NCBI GenBank assembly: GCA_030620115.1
Contig: JAUXFG010000171.1
Location: 1 to 7,678, forward strand
Length of the DNA: 7,678 nucleotides
Source of the DNA: Candidatus Fermentibacterota bacterium
Lineage (GTDB): Bacteria > JAFGKV01
Reading direction: 5' to 3'
Shown: positions 1-6,276 of the stretch, piece by piece
How positions within the stretch are numbered: the stretch's first letter is position 1
Layout of the letters: each line of letters starts with the position of its first letter
Translations under genes and position numbers: made by a program
The notes under the pieces: generated by a model
The model's database searches: none
The model's input: only the letters and a program-made list of their open reading frames with translations
Told to the model about the DNA's origin: nothing

Positions 1-142
1 ACATCCTTCACAGCAGCCGGCAATGTCACCCACCCGCGCCCGTGTCGCAGAATCCGGAGATGTCTCATCATCTCCTAATACCGTCTCATTTTGAATTGCC
101 AAAACAGAGGACAAAACTTCCGAGATGGAGTACTAGCGAGAT
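1..142. other. Short non-coding stretch downstream of tetR
   Basis: No convincing gene is visible here. The only structure is an inverted repeat at 56-75, GGAGATG and CATCTCC with a 6-nt loop. It lies after the stop codon of the minus-strand tetR gene and could fold at the end of its transcript. No run of U follows it on that strand, so it is a poor candidate for an intrinsic terminator. Confidence 0.4.
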
Positions 143-760
143 TCATCCATCCGCCTTCAGACCTTTTTCTACAAAGGATTTCTTCAGCACTTCCGCTGCT
201 TCGTTCAATTCAAAGAGGTTATGATCCATGATCCACTGGAGCATCAACCCATCCATCGCCCCAATGAGGATAGAGGCCGCGATGGTGCTGTTTACAGGTA
301 GAATTATCCCCTTTGCGATTCCCTCCTCTATGATTCTCACCATCATTTCTCGTGATTTATCATACATTTCCTTAAGATCAAATGCCGCAGTATTCTCTTT
401 ATGCCTCACGCCCTCAGCCCAAAAATCCATCATTATGGCAGGGAATGCAGTCGGGCTCTGTTGCATCGCTTCAACCCAACCATCAATGATTGCATCGAGT
501 TTCTCGAGAGGGTCATAGATCTTGAGAAGACGCCGCGCGATTACTGTCTCCACCTGGAGCATGAAATAGCGAAAGGATTCGGTGAATATGTCTTCCTTGC
601 TGTTGAAGTACTCGTAGACGGTGCCCTTGCCGATACCCGCAGCTTCCGCCACATCAGCCATCTTGGTTTTTGCCACGCCTTTGCGCGCAAAAACCCTCAT
701 CGCTGCTTCGAGTATGTCCTGCTTCTTGGCTTTCTTGTCGACTATCTTCGGGCTCATCAT
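143..760 (-). CDS. TetR/AcrR-family transcriptional repressor
   Basis: This 205-residue protein has the length and layout of a TetR-family repressor, a cytoplasmic dimer that leaves its operator when a ligand binds. The N-terminal DNA-binding part is clear: helix 1 around residues 13-28 (DILEAAMRVFARKG), then the helix-turn-helix at about 34-54 (MADVAEAAGIGKGTVYEYF), followed by the usual KED. The rest is an all-helical ligand-binding and dimerisation domain with no residue pattern that tells me the ligand. Two ATG codons occur in tandem. AGGAG at 769-765 lies 4 nt before the first (760) and 7 nt before the second (757), so the second may be the true start. The gene stands alone, and the only target visible in the window is its own promoter (797-824, operator 777-794). 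No divergent transporter is next to it; the MATE-like relic is about 5 kb away and is not obviously linked. The family call is firm and the regulon unknown. Confidence 0.93.
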   Translation of the reverse strand: MMSPKIVDKKAKKQDILEAAMRVFARKGVAKTKMADVAEAAGIGKGTVYEYFNSKEDIFTESFRYFMLQVETVIARRLLKIYDPLEKLDAIIDGWVEAMQQSPTAFPAIMMDFWAEGVRHKENTAAFDLKEMYDKSREMMVRIIEEGIAKGIILPVNSTIAASILIGAMDGLMLQWIMDHNLFELNEAAEVLKKSFVEKGLKADG

Positions 761-776
761 GCTTCTCCTTGGAATA

Positions 777-794
777 TGACTGACGAGTCGGTCA
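777..794. promoter_or_regulatory. Likely TetR operator (inverted repeat)
   Basis: The 18-bp site TGACTGACGAGTCGGTCA is a palindrome with 7 of 8 matching pairs in its arms around a 2-bp centre. It begins 2 bp downstream of the -10 box of the tetR promoter and covers the predicted start site, so a bound dimer would block initiation. Size and placement suit TetR autorepression. Confidence 0.6.
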
Positions 795-796
795 AC

Positions 797-824
797 AATA
801 TATTCAAAGGAGACTGCACGTCAA
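797..824 (-). promoter_or_regulatory. Sigma-70-type promoter of the tetR gene
   Basis: Read on the minus strand, TTGACG (824-819) is followed by a 16-nt spacer and TATATT (802-797); each box matches 5 of 6 consensus positions. Transcription would start near 790, inside the operator, and give a leader of about 30 nt that carries the AGGAG ribosome binding site. This is inferred from sequence only. Confidence 0.6.
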
Positions 825-878
825 GATCAAGAAAGCCTCGTCGGGAACCTCATTGATTCCCAGATCGCTCTGGACGCT

Positions 879-1025
879 CTACGCTGTACACTCCCAGCCC
901 TTCCTCAAGGACCAATCCTCCTTCCATTTGCCGAATGCATCACCAGCGTGCACATCTTGCATACCGTCCATGCAGATTGTGCACGGTAACTTCTCAAGAA
1001 CCTCGTGCGATATTGGGAAATCTCC
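879..1025 (-). pseudogene. Relic or start-less small ORF with CxxC motif
   Basis: An open stretch of 48 codons on the minus strand ends at a TAG (881-879). It reads like real protein: PCTICMDGMQDVHAGDAF, then GKWKEDW, then GWECTA. It has one CxxC pair plus a later Cys, as in half of a zinc-binding knuckle. No ATG, GTG or TTG occurs in frame, and a TGA closes the frame immediately upstream. A GAGGAG sequence 8 nt before an ATA codon is the only start-like context. The most likely reading is a remnant of a small metal-binding protein whose 5' end was lost, possibly through rearrangement at the repeat at 1069-1101. I do not recognise the family. Confidence 0.35.
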
Positions 1026-1068
1026 TCACCGAGCCGTAGCTTCTCAATAGGCCCGTACATCCGACCTC

Positions 1069-1101
1069 CTCCCCCTTTGGCAAAGGGATCAAGGGGGATT
1101 T
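1069..1101 (+). repeat. C/G-tract hairpin repeat, copy 1
   Basis: The pattern is a C run, TTTGGCAAAGGG, ATCAAGGGGG, ATTT. The C tract can pair either with the near G tract (CCCTTT-ggc-AAAGGG) or with the far one, so two alternative hairpins are possible. A related copy in the same orientation lies at 7051-7082. A 9-bp inverted repeat, CTTCTCAAT (1040-1048) and ATTGAGAAG (1122-1130), brackets this copy. From memory, repeats of this kind are common between genes in many environmental bacteria; I could not check this here. Confidence 0.6.
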
Positions 1102-1201
1102 CTCCGATGCTGCACTGACTCATTGAGAAGTCGCCAGGCACGCTCCATGCATGCGAGAAATGCAGACGCTCTATTATTGGAGCTTTTTGGGTCTTTAACT
1201 T

Positions 1202-1206
1202 GGGGG
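1202..1206 (+). promoter_or_regulatory. Ribosome binding site of the DUF3160 gene
   Basis: GGGGG lies 7 nt before the ATG at 1214. It is purine-rich and suitably spaced, though not an exact GGAGG. The signal peptide begins directly at this ATG, which supports the start. Confidence 0.5.
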
Positions 1207-1213
1207 TAAAACG

Positions 1214-2278
1214 ATGCGCTCTGTTTTTGTTTTCCTACTTATCCTTGCCACTCCTGCTCTCTGCCTCGACCACATGCTGGCAGACATAACTGAATCGATT
1301 GAATCGCCTTTTGGGACGTACACACCGATCCCTGTCATTGTAGATCCTTCCGTAGAGCCATGGGAAATCGAGCCCGATCTTTCGAACGTGATCAACGTGG
1401 AAGACTTCATCTTGAGTGATAGAGAGAAGGAGCTGCTTGCCTCCAACTCATTTGTGATCGTACCCGGACAAGGGAAGGCGGAAGTATACGACTACTACAA
1501 CGAGAACAGAGACCGTGGGATCCCTTCGTTTGTGACATCTGACGCTCTCCTTCACACCTATCATGTACTATTCGACCATCTCCTGAAAACAGCTGAATTG
1601 GAGACCTTCTTCGAGACGTTGAAAACCATGAACAGCACCTTGGTCACGGCCGCCGAGGCGACATTGGCCCAGGCTTCTTCTCCTGCGGAGATCTCCTCTT
1701 CCACGAGACTTCTTGCCTTTCACTTAGTTGCCGCATCGCTACTCGATTCCACCTTTGTGCTGAATCCAGTTGTTGCTGACGTTGTTGCCGCGGAGCTATC
1801 TCTGATCCTGAACCATACTGGTCAAGACACATCTCCGACCTTCGGCTACTCAGAAGACTATACGCAGTACAAGGTACGAGGCCACTACACCGCCAACGAC
1901 ACTCTGGGATGCTATTTCAGGGCTATGATGTGGTATGGAAGGATGGCCTTCATTCTGGACGGGGGATTCGAGAATCAGCTTCTGGTTCGCGACCTCACAT
2001 TGACGGCTCTTCTTCTTGTAAGAGACACGGCGATCTATCCTATCACCCAAGATCAGTGGACCACCGTCTATTGGCCGACTGTCTTTTTTGTGGGCCGCTC
2101 TGACGACCTCATTCCAGAGATGTATCGCGACCTTGCGCTGCAGGTCTACGGACAGCCGATAGAGCAGCTCTCTGTCGCGGACTTGGCTGACTCCACGATG
2201 CTTGAGCTTTTTATCACACAAGCCGCGGGCCACATTCCCACAACCCCAAATTGGGGCCGGAGCACCGCAGGGTCTTAG
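1214..2278 (+). CDS. DUF3160 secreted protein, 5' part of frameshifted gene
   Basis: This is the N-terminal part of a secreted protein of the DUF3160 family, whose biochemical role is not known to me. Residues 1-17 (MRSVFVFLLILATPALC) form a signal peptide with a plausible signal peptidase I site after ALC; it is not a standard lipobox. The family signature FVTSDALLHTYHVLFD is at about 106-121. RGHYTANDTLGCYFRAMMWYGR is at about 222-243. From about residue 346 the reading loses family similarity (WGRSTAGS) and stops at TAG 2276-2278. The continuation (RFMGQRFIPDS) is found one frame over, from about 2253. Candidate slip sites are CCCC at 2244-2247 and GGGG at 2253-2256; removing one base from the G run joins the frames as PTTPN-W-AGAPQGLRFMG. 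The interruption may be an assembly error, a natural mutation, or less likely programmed frameshifting. Confidence 0.88.
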   Translation: MRSVFVFLLILATPALCLDHMLADITESIESPFGTYTPIPVIVDPSVEPWEIEPDLSNVINVEDFILSDREKELLASNSFVIVPGQGKAEVYDYYNENRDRGIPSFVTSDALLHTYHVLFDHLLKTAELETFFETLKTMNSTLVTAAEATLAQASSPAEISSSTRLLAFHLVAASLLDSTFVLNPVVADVVAAELSLILNHTGQDTSPTFGYSEDYTQYKVRGHYTANDTLGCYFRAMMWYGRMAFILDGGFENQLLVRDLTLTALLLVRDTAIYPITQDQWTTVYWPTVFFVGRSDDLIPEMYRDLALQVYGQPIEQLSVADLADSTMLELFITQAAGHIPTTPNWGRSTAGS

Positions 2279-3923
2279 GTTCATGGGGCAACGATTCATA
2301 CCGGATTCATACATACTGGACCAAGTAGTGTTTATGCACACAGACCGCTTAATGCCCAAAGGACTGGATGTGATGGCTGCGTTGGGGAGCGACAGAGCCC
2401 TCTGGATCCTCGACAACATCTACCATGAGTTCGGCGATCCGCTGTACGTGTCCCAGCTTGAGGCCATGCGGGAATATGTGGTCTCTTTGAGTGATTCGAC
2501 GTGGGCGGAGAATCTCTATTACAACTGGCTCTACTCGTTGATGCCGTTGCTTTTTGATAAGGACCAAGGCTGGCCGGTCTTCATGACAAACCCTGCGTGG
2601 TCAGACCGTGAGCTTTCCACGTCTTTGATGAGCTGGAGCGAGCTCCGTCATGATACGATCTTATATGCAAAACAGTCAGAAACTGAGATTGGAATCCCAC
2701 CAGGCGGCGCGTTGGTCCAGGGATATGTAGAACCGAACCCTTATCTTTGGGCAAGGCTTGCCGCCCTAGCTGAATACACTGGTGTCGGCCTTCAAGGATT
2801 GGATTTGATCTCTCCGATTGATTATGAGCGACTCCAGTTGCTTCGCTCACTCTGCCTCAATCTTCTGGAGATCTCCTTGATCGAACTCCAGGGAGAGCGG
2901 CTTTCGCCGGAACAAGACTCATTCATAGCACAGGTAGGTCTGGATCTGAGAATCATCGCTTCGATCGACTCAGACGTGCTTTCCCCGGAATCCCCTGACC
3001 CTGCAGACAGTGCCTGCACGGCTGTCGTTGCGGATGTACATACTGACCCAAACACCAGCACGTGCCTAGAAGAGGGGGTTGGATATCCGTGGAACATCCT
3101 CGTGGTCGTTCCTCGGGGAAACACCCTTCTGATCACGCGAGGTGCTTTTCTACCCTACTATGAGTTCGTGCTCCCTGTGGACGAACGCATGACCGACGAA
3201 GAATGGCGCCGATTTCTCACTGGAACCGAACCTCCGGCCCCTCCCGTGTGGACGTCGATCTTTCGAGACACGACGTCATCTCTTCAAAACCCTTCGCCGG
3301 AACCGTACCACTTCGGAAGCAGGGGAATATGCACCTTCTCATACATCCTCTCTCCCGATCCCCCTGATACCGGGATCACCGTGGATATCGAGGTCCTGTT
3401 CAGCACGCTCGATGGTTTGACCATAGCCGAACCATCGCTCACAATAGTAACGTCCTCATGCGACAGCATTCAGGTATCGCTCCAGCCCCTTGGCCAAGAG
3501 AGATTTCAAGGATCGTTCAATACCGAAGGTTGGGCGCCGGGCGAAACCATTTTCTGGTTCCGGGCCCAGACACCTGGAGGGCAGATACTCCTTGACTGGA
3601 GGACGGTTGTCCAAGTGGGTGGAGGAGCAGGTAGCTTCCCTTCGCCAGAGCCAATTGAGTTCAGGATTCTCGGGGTGAGACCCAACCCATTGGTGGATCA
3701 TGGGCTGATCTCGTTTAGTCTGCCCTCTGCCGGTAGGACGCGGCTATCACTCTGGGATCTGGCCGGAAGAGAACGAACCGTATTGCACGAAGGCTATCTG
3801 TCCGCGGGGTCATATTCTCTACCGTGGGTAGTTACTGAGGACTTGATTCCCCAGGGAACGTATATCTTGAGGCTGAGCTGGCATGGACAGTCGCGCAGTA
3901 GTCTGGCGGTTATTGCTCGATAG
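2202..3923 (+). CDS. DUF3160 secreted protein, 3' part with sorting domain
   Basis: This frame carries the rest of the DUF3160 protein. The ATG at 2202 lies in the overlap and is probably not a true start; homologous reading begins near 2253. Family motifs follow in the expected order: RFMGQRFIPDS, GLDVMAALGSDRALWIL, NWLYSLMPLL, PVFMTNPAWSDRELST, WSELRHDTILYAKQS, GYVEPNPYLWARLAALAEYT, ADVHTDPNTSTCLEEGVGYP and LTDEEWR-like MTDEEWRRFL. An Ig-like segment follows. The last 87 residues (nt 3660-3920: GVRPNPLVDHG, LSLWDLAGR, IPQGTYILRL) resemble the type A C-terminal sorting domain of type IX secretion, or the FlgD-Ig fold. The joined product would be about 900 residues, exported and probably cell-surface or secreted. 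No strong terminator is seen in the 66 nt before the convergent radical SAM gene. Confidence 0.88.
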   Translation: MSFLSHKPRATFPQPQIGAGAPQGLRFMGQRFIPDSYILDQVVFMHTDRLMPKGLDVMAALGSDRALWILDNIYHEFGDPLYVSQLEAMREYVVSLSDSTWAENLYYNWLYSLMPLLFDKDQGWPVFMTNPAWSDRELSTSLMSWSELRHDTILYAKQSETEIGIPPGGALVQGYVEPNPYLWARLAALAEYTGVGLQGLDLISPIDYERLQLLRSLCLNLLEISLIELQGERLSPEQDSFIAQVGLDLRIIASIDSDVLSPESPDPADSACTAVVADVHTDPNTSTCLEEGVGYPWNILVVVPRGNTLLITRGAFLPYYEFVLPVDERMTDEEWRRFLTGTEPPAPPVWTSIFRDTTSSLQNPSPEPYHFGSRGICTFSYILSPDPPDTGITVDIEVLFSTLDGLTIAEPSLTIVTSSCDSIQVSLQPLGQERFQGSFNTEGWAPGETIFWFRAQTPGGQILLDWRTVVQVGGGAGSFPSPEPIEFRILGVRPNPLVDHGLISFSLPSAGRTRLSLWDLAGRERTVLHEGYLSAGSYSLPWVVTEDLIPQGTYILRLSWHGQSRSSLAVIAR

Positions 3924-3989
3924 GTGCCAAACAGATAATCCGAAGGATGGATCGATATCGGTGAAATGAGTCAAGCTTAGGGTTCGAGG

Positions 3990-5441
3990 CTACCGTGCGA
4001 GCTGCTCGAGTTCCTGGATGTTATTAAGACTCGGGAAGAACATTCTGTACTGGGCAAGGATCTCTTCTTCCCGCATGTAGCGTCTCTGGGTCTCCAAAGC
4101 TCGCTCCAGCGGCTCTTTTGAGAGGTAGAATCGCCTGGTCAGCTCCATCCTCAAATCATGGATCGTCTCGGGCGTCAGGAAGTCGCGTAGCTGACCCACT
4201 TGGTGATAGCTGAAGGATTCATCTCGGGCCAGCTCATCGGGTGAGAGACCCGCTTCAACGGCCCAATCGTAGAGCTCCGTCCCCTTGAAGAACCTCACTG
4301 CAAAGTACATCACGTAACACAAACCGGGGAACTGGAGAACAAACTCCAACGTGGCCCGGGCTTCCTCTTCGGTCTCAGTCGGGAAGCCGACCATGGAAAA
4401 AACGTCAACGATGATTCCCTTGCTGATCGTATACTCTATCGTTGCCGCCAGCTTCTCGAGATTCATATATTTCTTCAAGTACTTCTGCAGTCGAGGGGAA
4501 CCGGTCTCCGGAGCGTAGACGACCTGTACCGTGCCGGCATCAACCATCGCATCCACAAATTCCCTCGTGACCACATCACCTCTCAAGCCATTGCTGAAGA
4601 AGAAGTTGACATCGAGGCCTTTCTGAACGATCAGATCGAAAATCCGAATGCCCCGTCTGATGTCATTGGCAAACGCGTCGTCGATCACCAAGAAGTCCTT
4701 GATGCCATGGTGCTGGTTCATATGGGCAATCTCGTCCACAACGTTCTGCGCCGACCGCCTGCGAAATCTTTTTTGCATAATTCGGTGACAGTAGACACAC
4801 TTGTAGGGACATCCACGGCTCGTATTGAGCAATGCATAGCGCCGATAGAGGGGAGTCTCAGGTAGGAAGTGACGGTAGACATCTATGTCTATCAAGTCGT
4901 AGTCAGGATAGGGTAGCTCATCCAGGTTCTCAATCAGTGCAGACGGCCTTATCACGATCCGTCCATCCTTTCCCCGGTAGCAGAGCCCTGCTATCTCTTC
5001 CAGTTGGGCGGTTCCAGCATGGATGTGTTCCATGAGCCGGCAGAAGGCCACTTCACCTTCACCCACGACTCCGAAATCAATGTTGCTATCCTCCATTACA
5101 TCGACTGGGGAGGCGCTTGGGTAGGGACCTCCGGCAACAACGGTGGCAGTGCTGTGTTGCTTCCCAAGACGCGCCGTAGCGTGAAGCTGGTCCTTGGTCG
5201 TACTCAAGCCTCGAAGCCCAATTACATCCGGCCGAAACCAAGAGATCTCGTGGGCAACCTCTGTGTATGATTTGCAGTCGACTCCGAGGTTGATGATCCT
5301 GATCTCGTGTGCCACGGACCAATTCCGGCGGAGATAGGCCGCCAGGCACATCAGCGCCAAGGGTTGATGAATAAAGATCTCAAAGGAATGCCCTGCCTTT
5401 GAAAGGAAGTCAGCAGAAGTATCAATCAAGAGGATTCGCAC
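3990..5441 (-). CDS. B12-binding-type radical SAM protein
   Basis: The protein (483 residues from the GTG start) has an N-terminal cobalamin-binding-like Rossmann domain (about 1-140) followed by a radical SAM barrel. Cys211, Cys215 and Cys218 in SRGCPYKCVYC form the CxxxCxxC that holds the 4Fe-4S cluster, which cleaves S-adenosylmethionine to a 5'-deoxyadenosyl radical. The B12 domain keeps GGPYPSASP (104-112) and VVGEGE (125-130) but lacks the DxHxxG motif whose His ligates cobalt in base-on/His-off enzymes. It may therefore bind cobalamin without a His ligand, or not at all. GFPTET (352-357) is a typical motif of the SAM-barrel part. Members of this superfamily often methylate unactivated carbons or build cofactors and lipids; the substrate here cannot be told. 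The ATG at 5462 would add seven residues, but GGAGGG (5451-5446) sits 4 nt before the GTG at 5441, and the domain conventionally starts at this (V/M)RILLID. The gene stands alone, convergent with the DUF3160 gene. Confidence 0.92.
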   Translation of the reverse strand: MRILLIDTSADFLSKAGHSFEIFIHQPLALMCLAAYLRRNWSVAHEIRIINLGVDCKSYTEVAHEISWFRPDVIGLRGLSTTKDQLHATARLGKQHSTATVVAGGPYPSASPVDVMEDSNIDFGVVGEGEVAFCRLMEHIHAGTAQLEEIAGLCYRGKDGRIVIRPSALIENLDELPYPDYDLIDIDVYRHFLPETPLYRRYALLNTSRGCPYKCVYCHRIMQKRFRRRSAQNVVDEIAHMNQHHGIKDFLVIDDAFANDIRRGIRIFDLIVQKGLDVNFFFSNGLRGDVVTREFVDAMVDAGTVQVVYAPETGSPRLQKYLKKYMNLEKLAATIEYTISKGIIVDVFSMVGFPTETEEEARATLEFVLQFPGLCYVMYFAVRFFKGTELYDWAVEAGLSPDELARDESFSYHQVGQLRDFLTPETIHDLRMELTRRFYLSKEPLERALETQRRYMREEEILAQYRMFFPSLNNIQELEQLAR

Positions 5442-5445
5442 GTTT

Positions 5446-5451
5446 CCCTCC
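5446..5451 (-). promoter_or_regulatory. Ribosome binding site that sets the GTG start
   Basis: GGAGGG on the minus strand lies 4 nt upstream of GTG (5441). No comparable site precedes the ATG at 5462, where only GAGATG is present. This is the main reason for choosing the shorter protein. Confidence 0.7.
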
Positions 5452-5621
5452 TGCCAGCTCATCGGGCATCTCAGCTATCGAGCTTGTGCAAGGTTGTCAT
5501 TATGGCTTTCCATTGTCAACGTCAGCTACTGTTCTTCTTCCCACGTCGATGAGGGTTCGCGCAGAAATGAGCTTGCAGTCTTGGCGCAAGGATTTCCCAT
5601 AGGATTGGTCTCCCCATGTAG

Positions 5622-5641
5622 GGGCACGGCATGCCGTGCCC
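5622..5641. repeat. Perfect 20-bp palindrome
   Basis: GGGCACGGCATGCCGTGCCC equals its own reverse complement, so it can form a 10-bp cruciform arm or a tight hairpin. Preceded by TAG and a further G, it resembles a GC-rich repetitive palindrome that I recall from several bacterial phyla (recall only, not searched). There is no U run, so it is not an obvious terminator. Confidence 0.75.
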
Positions 5642-5654
5642 ACCGGAGTATAGT

Positions 5655-5680
5655 CCCGCACCCAAGGCTTTGGGTGCGGG
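5655..5680. repeat. Hairpin repeat, GCACCCA family, copy 1
   Basis: The perfect 11-bp stem CCCGCACCCAA / TTGGGTGCGGG encloses the loop GGCT. Related hairpins occur at 5991-6018 and 7324-7347, so this is a small repeat family within the window. Confidence 0.75.
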
Positions 5681-5725
5681 ATGAAGATGGGATATCAAAA
5701 TGTGAAGCTATTCCTGCGCGAACCC

Positions 5726-5934
5726 TCATACTCTCTTGAGCCATAGGTATGCGGCGAGGCCGGATAGTACGTTTGCCGCCGCCGCTGCGCCGAACACACC
5801 GCGGAGAGCCAATAGGTGAGATCTTGCAACAGCCGGCGGATGTAGAGGACGAAAAGCTGCACGACGTTCAAGAACCCGGCTTGGAGCGGGCGGGTCAGGA
5901 CATTCAGCGCGGTGTTCCAGACGCTCTCGAGAGC
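5726..5934 (-). pseudogene. MATE-like efflux transporter, C-terminal relic
   Basis: Two minus-strand frames read as pieces of a membrane protein. The upstream piece, just after a TAG at 5937-5935, is ALESVWNTALNVLTRPLQAG, then FLNVVQLFVLY. The downstream piece is RGVFGAAAAANVLSGLAAYL, then WLKRV and a TGA at 5728-5726. Their order and spacing match the end of MATE-family multidrug exporters: a small-residue and Arg-Pro loop, a helix, then a final Gly/Ala-rich helix with a basic tail. One missing base near 5803-5810 would join them (YWL-LRGVFG). The N-terminal three quarters are absent, and the unit at 5936-6227 lies directly where they should be. The fragment cannot make a working transporter. 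The family assignment is from pattern memory and is moderate; another polytopic transporter is possible. Confidence 0.45.
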
Positions 5935-5990
5935 CTAGCCCGGACTTCTCACCGGCTTTCGTGGCGAGACAGAAGAAGTGGTTGTGGCTG

Positions 5991-6018
5991 CCCCGCACCC
6001 AACGCCCTGGGTGCGGGG
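5991..6018. repeat. Hairpin repeat, GCACCCA family, copy 2
   Basis: The perfect 11-bp stem CCCCGCACCCA / TGGGTGCGGGG encloses a 6-nt loop. It shares its stem sequence with the hairpin at 5655-5680 but has a different loop. It lies inside the 292-bp unit. Confidence 0.75.
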
Positions 6019-6151
6019 CGACCGAGGACCCCGGCTCTGTCAGGGTGTAGCCCGGCTCCCGTCTATGTATGACAACGCCGTGACAAGCCGCGTTGGCGAC
6101 CTGTCCCGGCGAAGCTCGAAGAGCGGAGACGGAAGGCCGCAGGCGTATCCC

Positions 6152-6173
6152 CTGTCCGCCAGCTGGCGGACAG
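6152..6173. repeat. Perfect 22-bp palindrome
   Basis: CTGTCCGCCAG is followed directly by its reverse complement CTGGCGGACAG, with no loop. It lies inside the 292-bp unit. There is no adjacent U run. Confidence 0.75.
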
Positions 6174-6226
6174 CAGGTGGTGCCAGATCAGTCGTTGCAG
6201 TAGGAGGTTGGTGAGAAGTTCGGGCT

Positions 6227-6251
6227 AATGCACATTCGGAATCAACGTCCC
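6227..6251. repeat. Dispersed repeat fragment (copy of 7560-7584)
   Basis: These 25 bases (core TTCGGAATCAACGTCCC) match 7560-7584 at 22 of 25 positions; all three differences are transitions. The left edge coincides with the right end of the 292-bp unit. Confidence 0.6.
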
Positions 6252-6276
6252 TCGATGCGCGTTCCTCAATGCGTTC

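Larger units (their letters stand above)
761..1213. other. Intergenic region between tetR and the DUF3160 gene
   Basis: This region holds the tetR promoter and operator, the small CxxC relic and one C/G-tract repeat. No intact gene is supported. Just before the DUF3160 gene, TATTAT at 1172-1177 could be a -10 box, but I see no good -35 partner. Confidence 0.5.
5549..5729. mobile_element. 181-bp unit with 20-bp terminal inverted repeats
   Basis: The left end is ATGAGGGTTCGCGCAGAAAT (5549-5568). Its reverse complement recurs at 5710-5729 with one mismatch. Between them are two strong hairpins (5622-5641, 5655-5680) and no credible ORF. Size, ends and lack of coding fit a MITE-like or other non-autonomous repeat. 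I see no clear target-site duplication. The right end overlaps the stop codon of the transporter relic. Confidence 0.5.
5936..6227. mobile_element. 292-bp unit with 18-bp terminal inverted repeats
   Basis: The left end TAGCCCGGACTTCTCACC (5936-5953) and right end GGTGAGAAGTTCGGGCTA (6210-6227) are inverted copies matching at 17 of 18 positions. Both outer ends are TA, which would suit insertion at a TA dinucleotide as in IS630/mariner-type elements. The interior has hairpins (5991-6018, 6152-6173), a partial internal TAGCCCGG copy (6048-6055), and no credible transposase. It is best read as a MITE or a deleted insertion sequence; the family is not identified. Confidence 0.5.
5463..6276. other. 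Gene-free repeat-rich stretch with a transporter relic
   Basis: No intact gene is supported across these roughly 800 bases. They hold two units with terminal inverted repeats (5549-5729 and 5936-6227), a MATE-like pseudogene fragment between them, four strong palindromes, and a dispersed-repeat fragment at 6227-6251. The first 85 bases (5463-5548), upstream of the radical SAM gene, contain TTGACA on the minus strand, but no matching -10 box at the right spacing. Confidence 0.6.

Noticed and set aside
905-1141. 78-codon minus-strand open frame
   Set aside because: It begins in the repeat at 1069-1101, and a different frame of the same strand gives the more protein-like CxxC reading.
5463-5540. 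TTGACA on the minus strand as a promoter for the radical SAM gene
   Set aside because: No TATAAT-like box lies 15-19 nt downstream, so the promoter is not supported.
5655-5680. Hairpin as an intrinsic terminator
   Set aside because: No U tract follows on either strand, and the same stem recurs elsewhere as a repeat.
5726-5998. 90-codon minus-strand open frame taken as an intact gene
   Set aside because: Only its last third resembles protein. Its 5' part reads through the end of the inverted-repeat unit, and the better upstream match is in another frame, so it is treated as a pseudogene.
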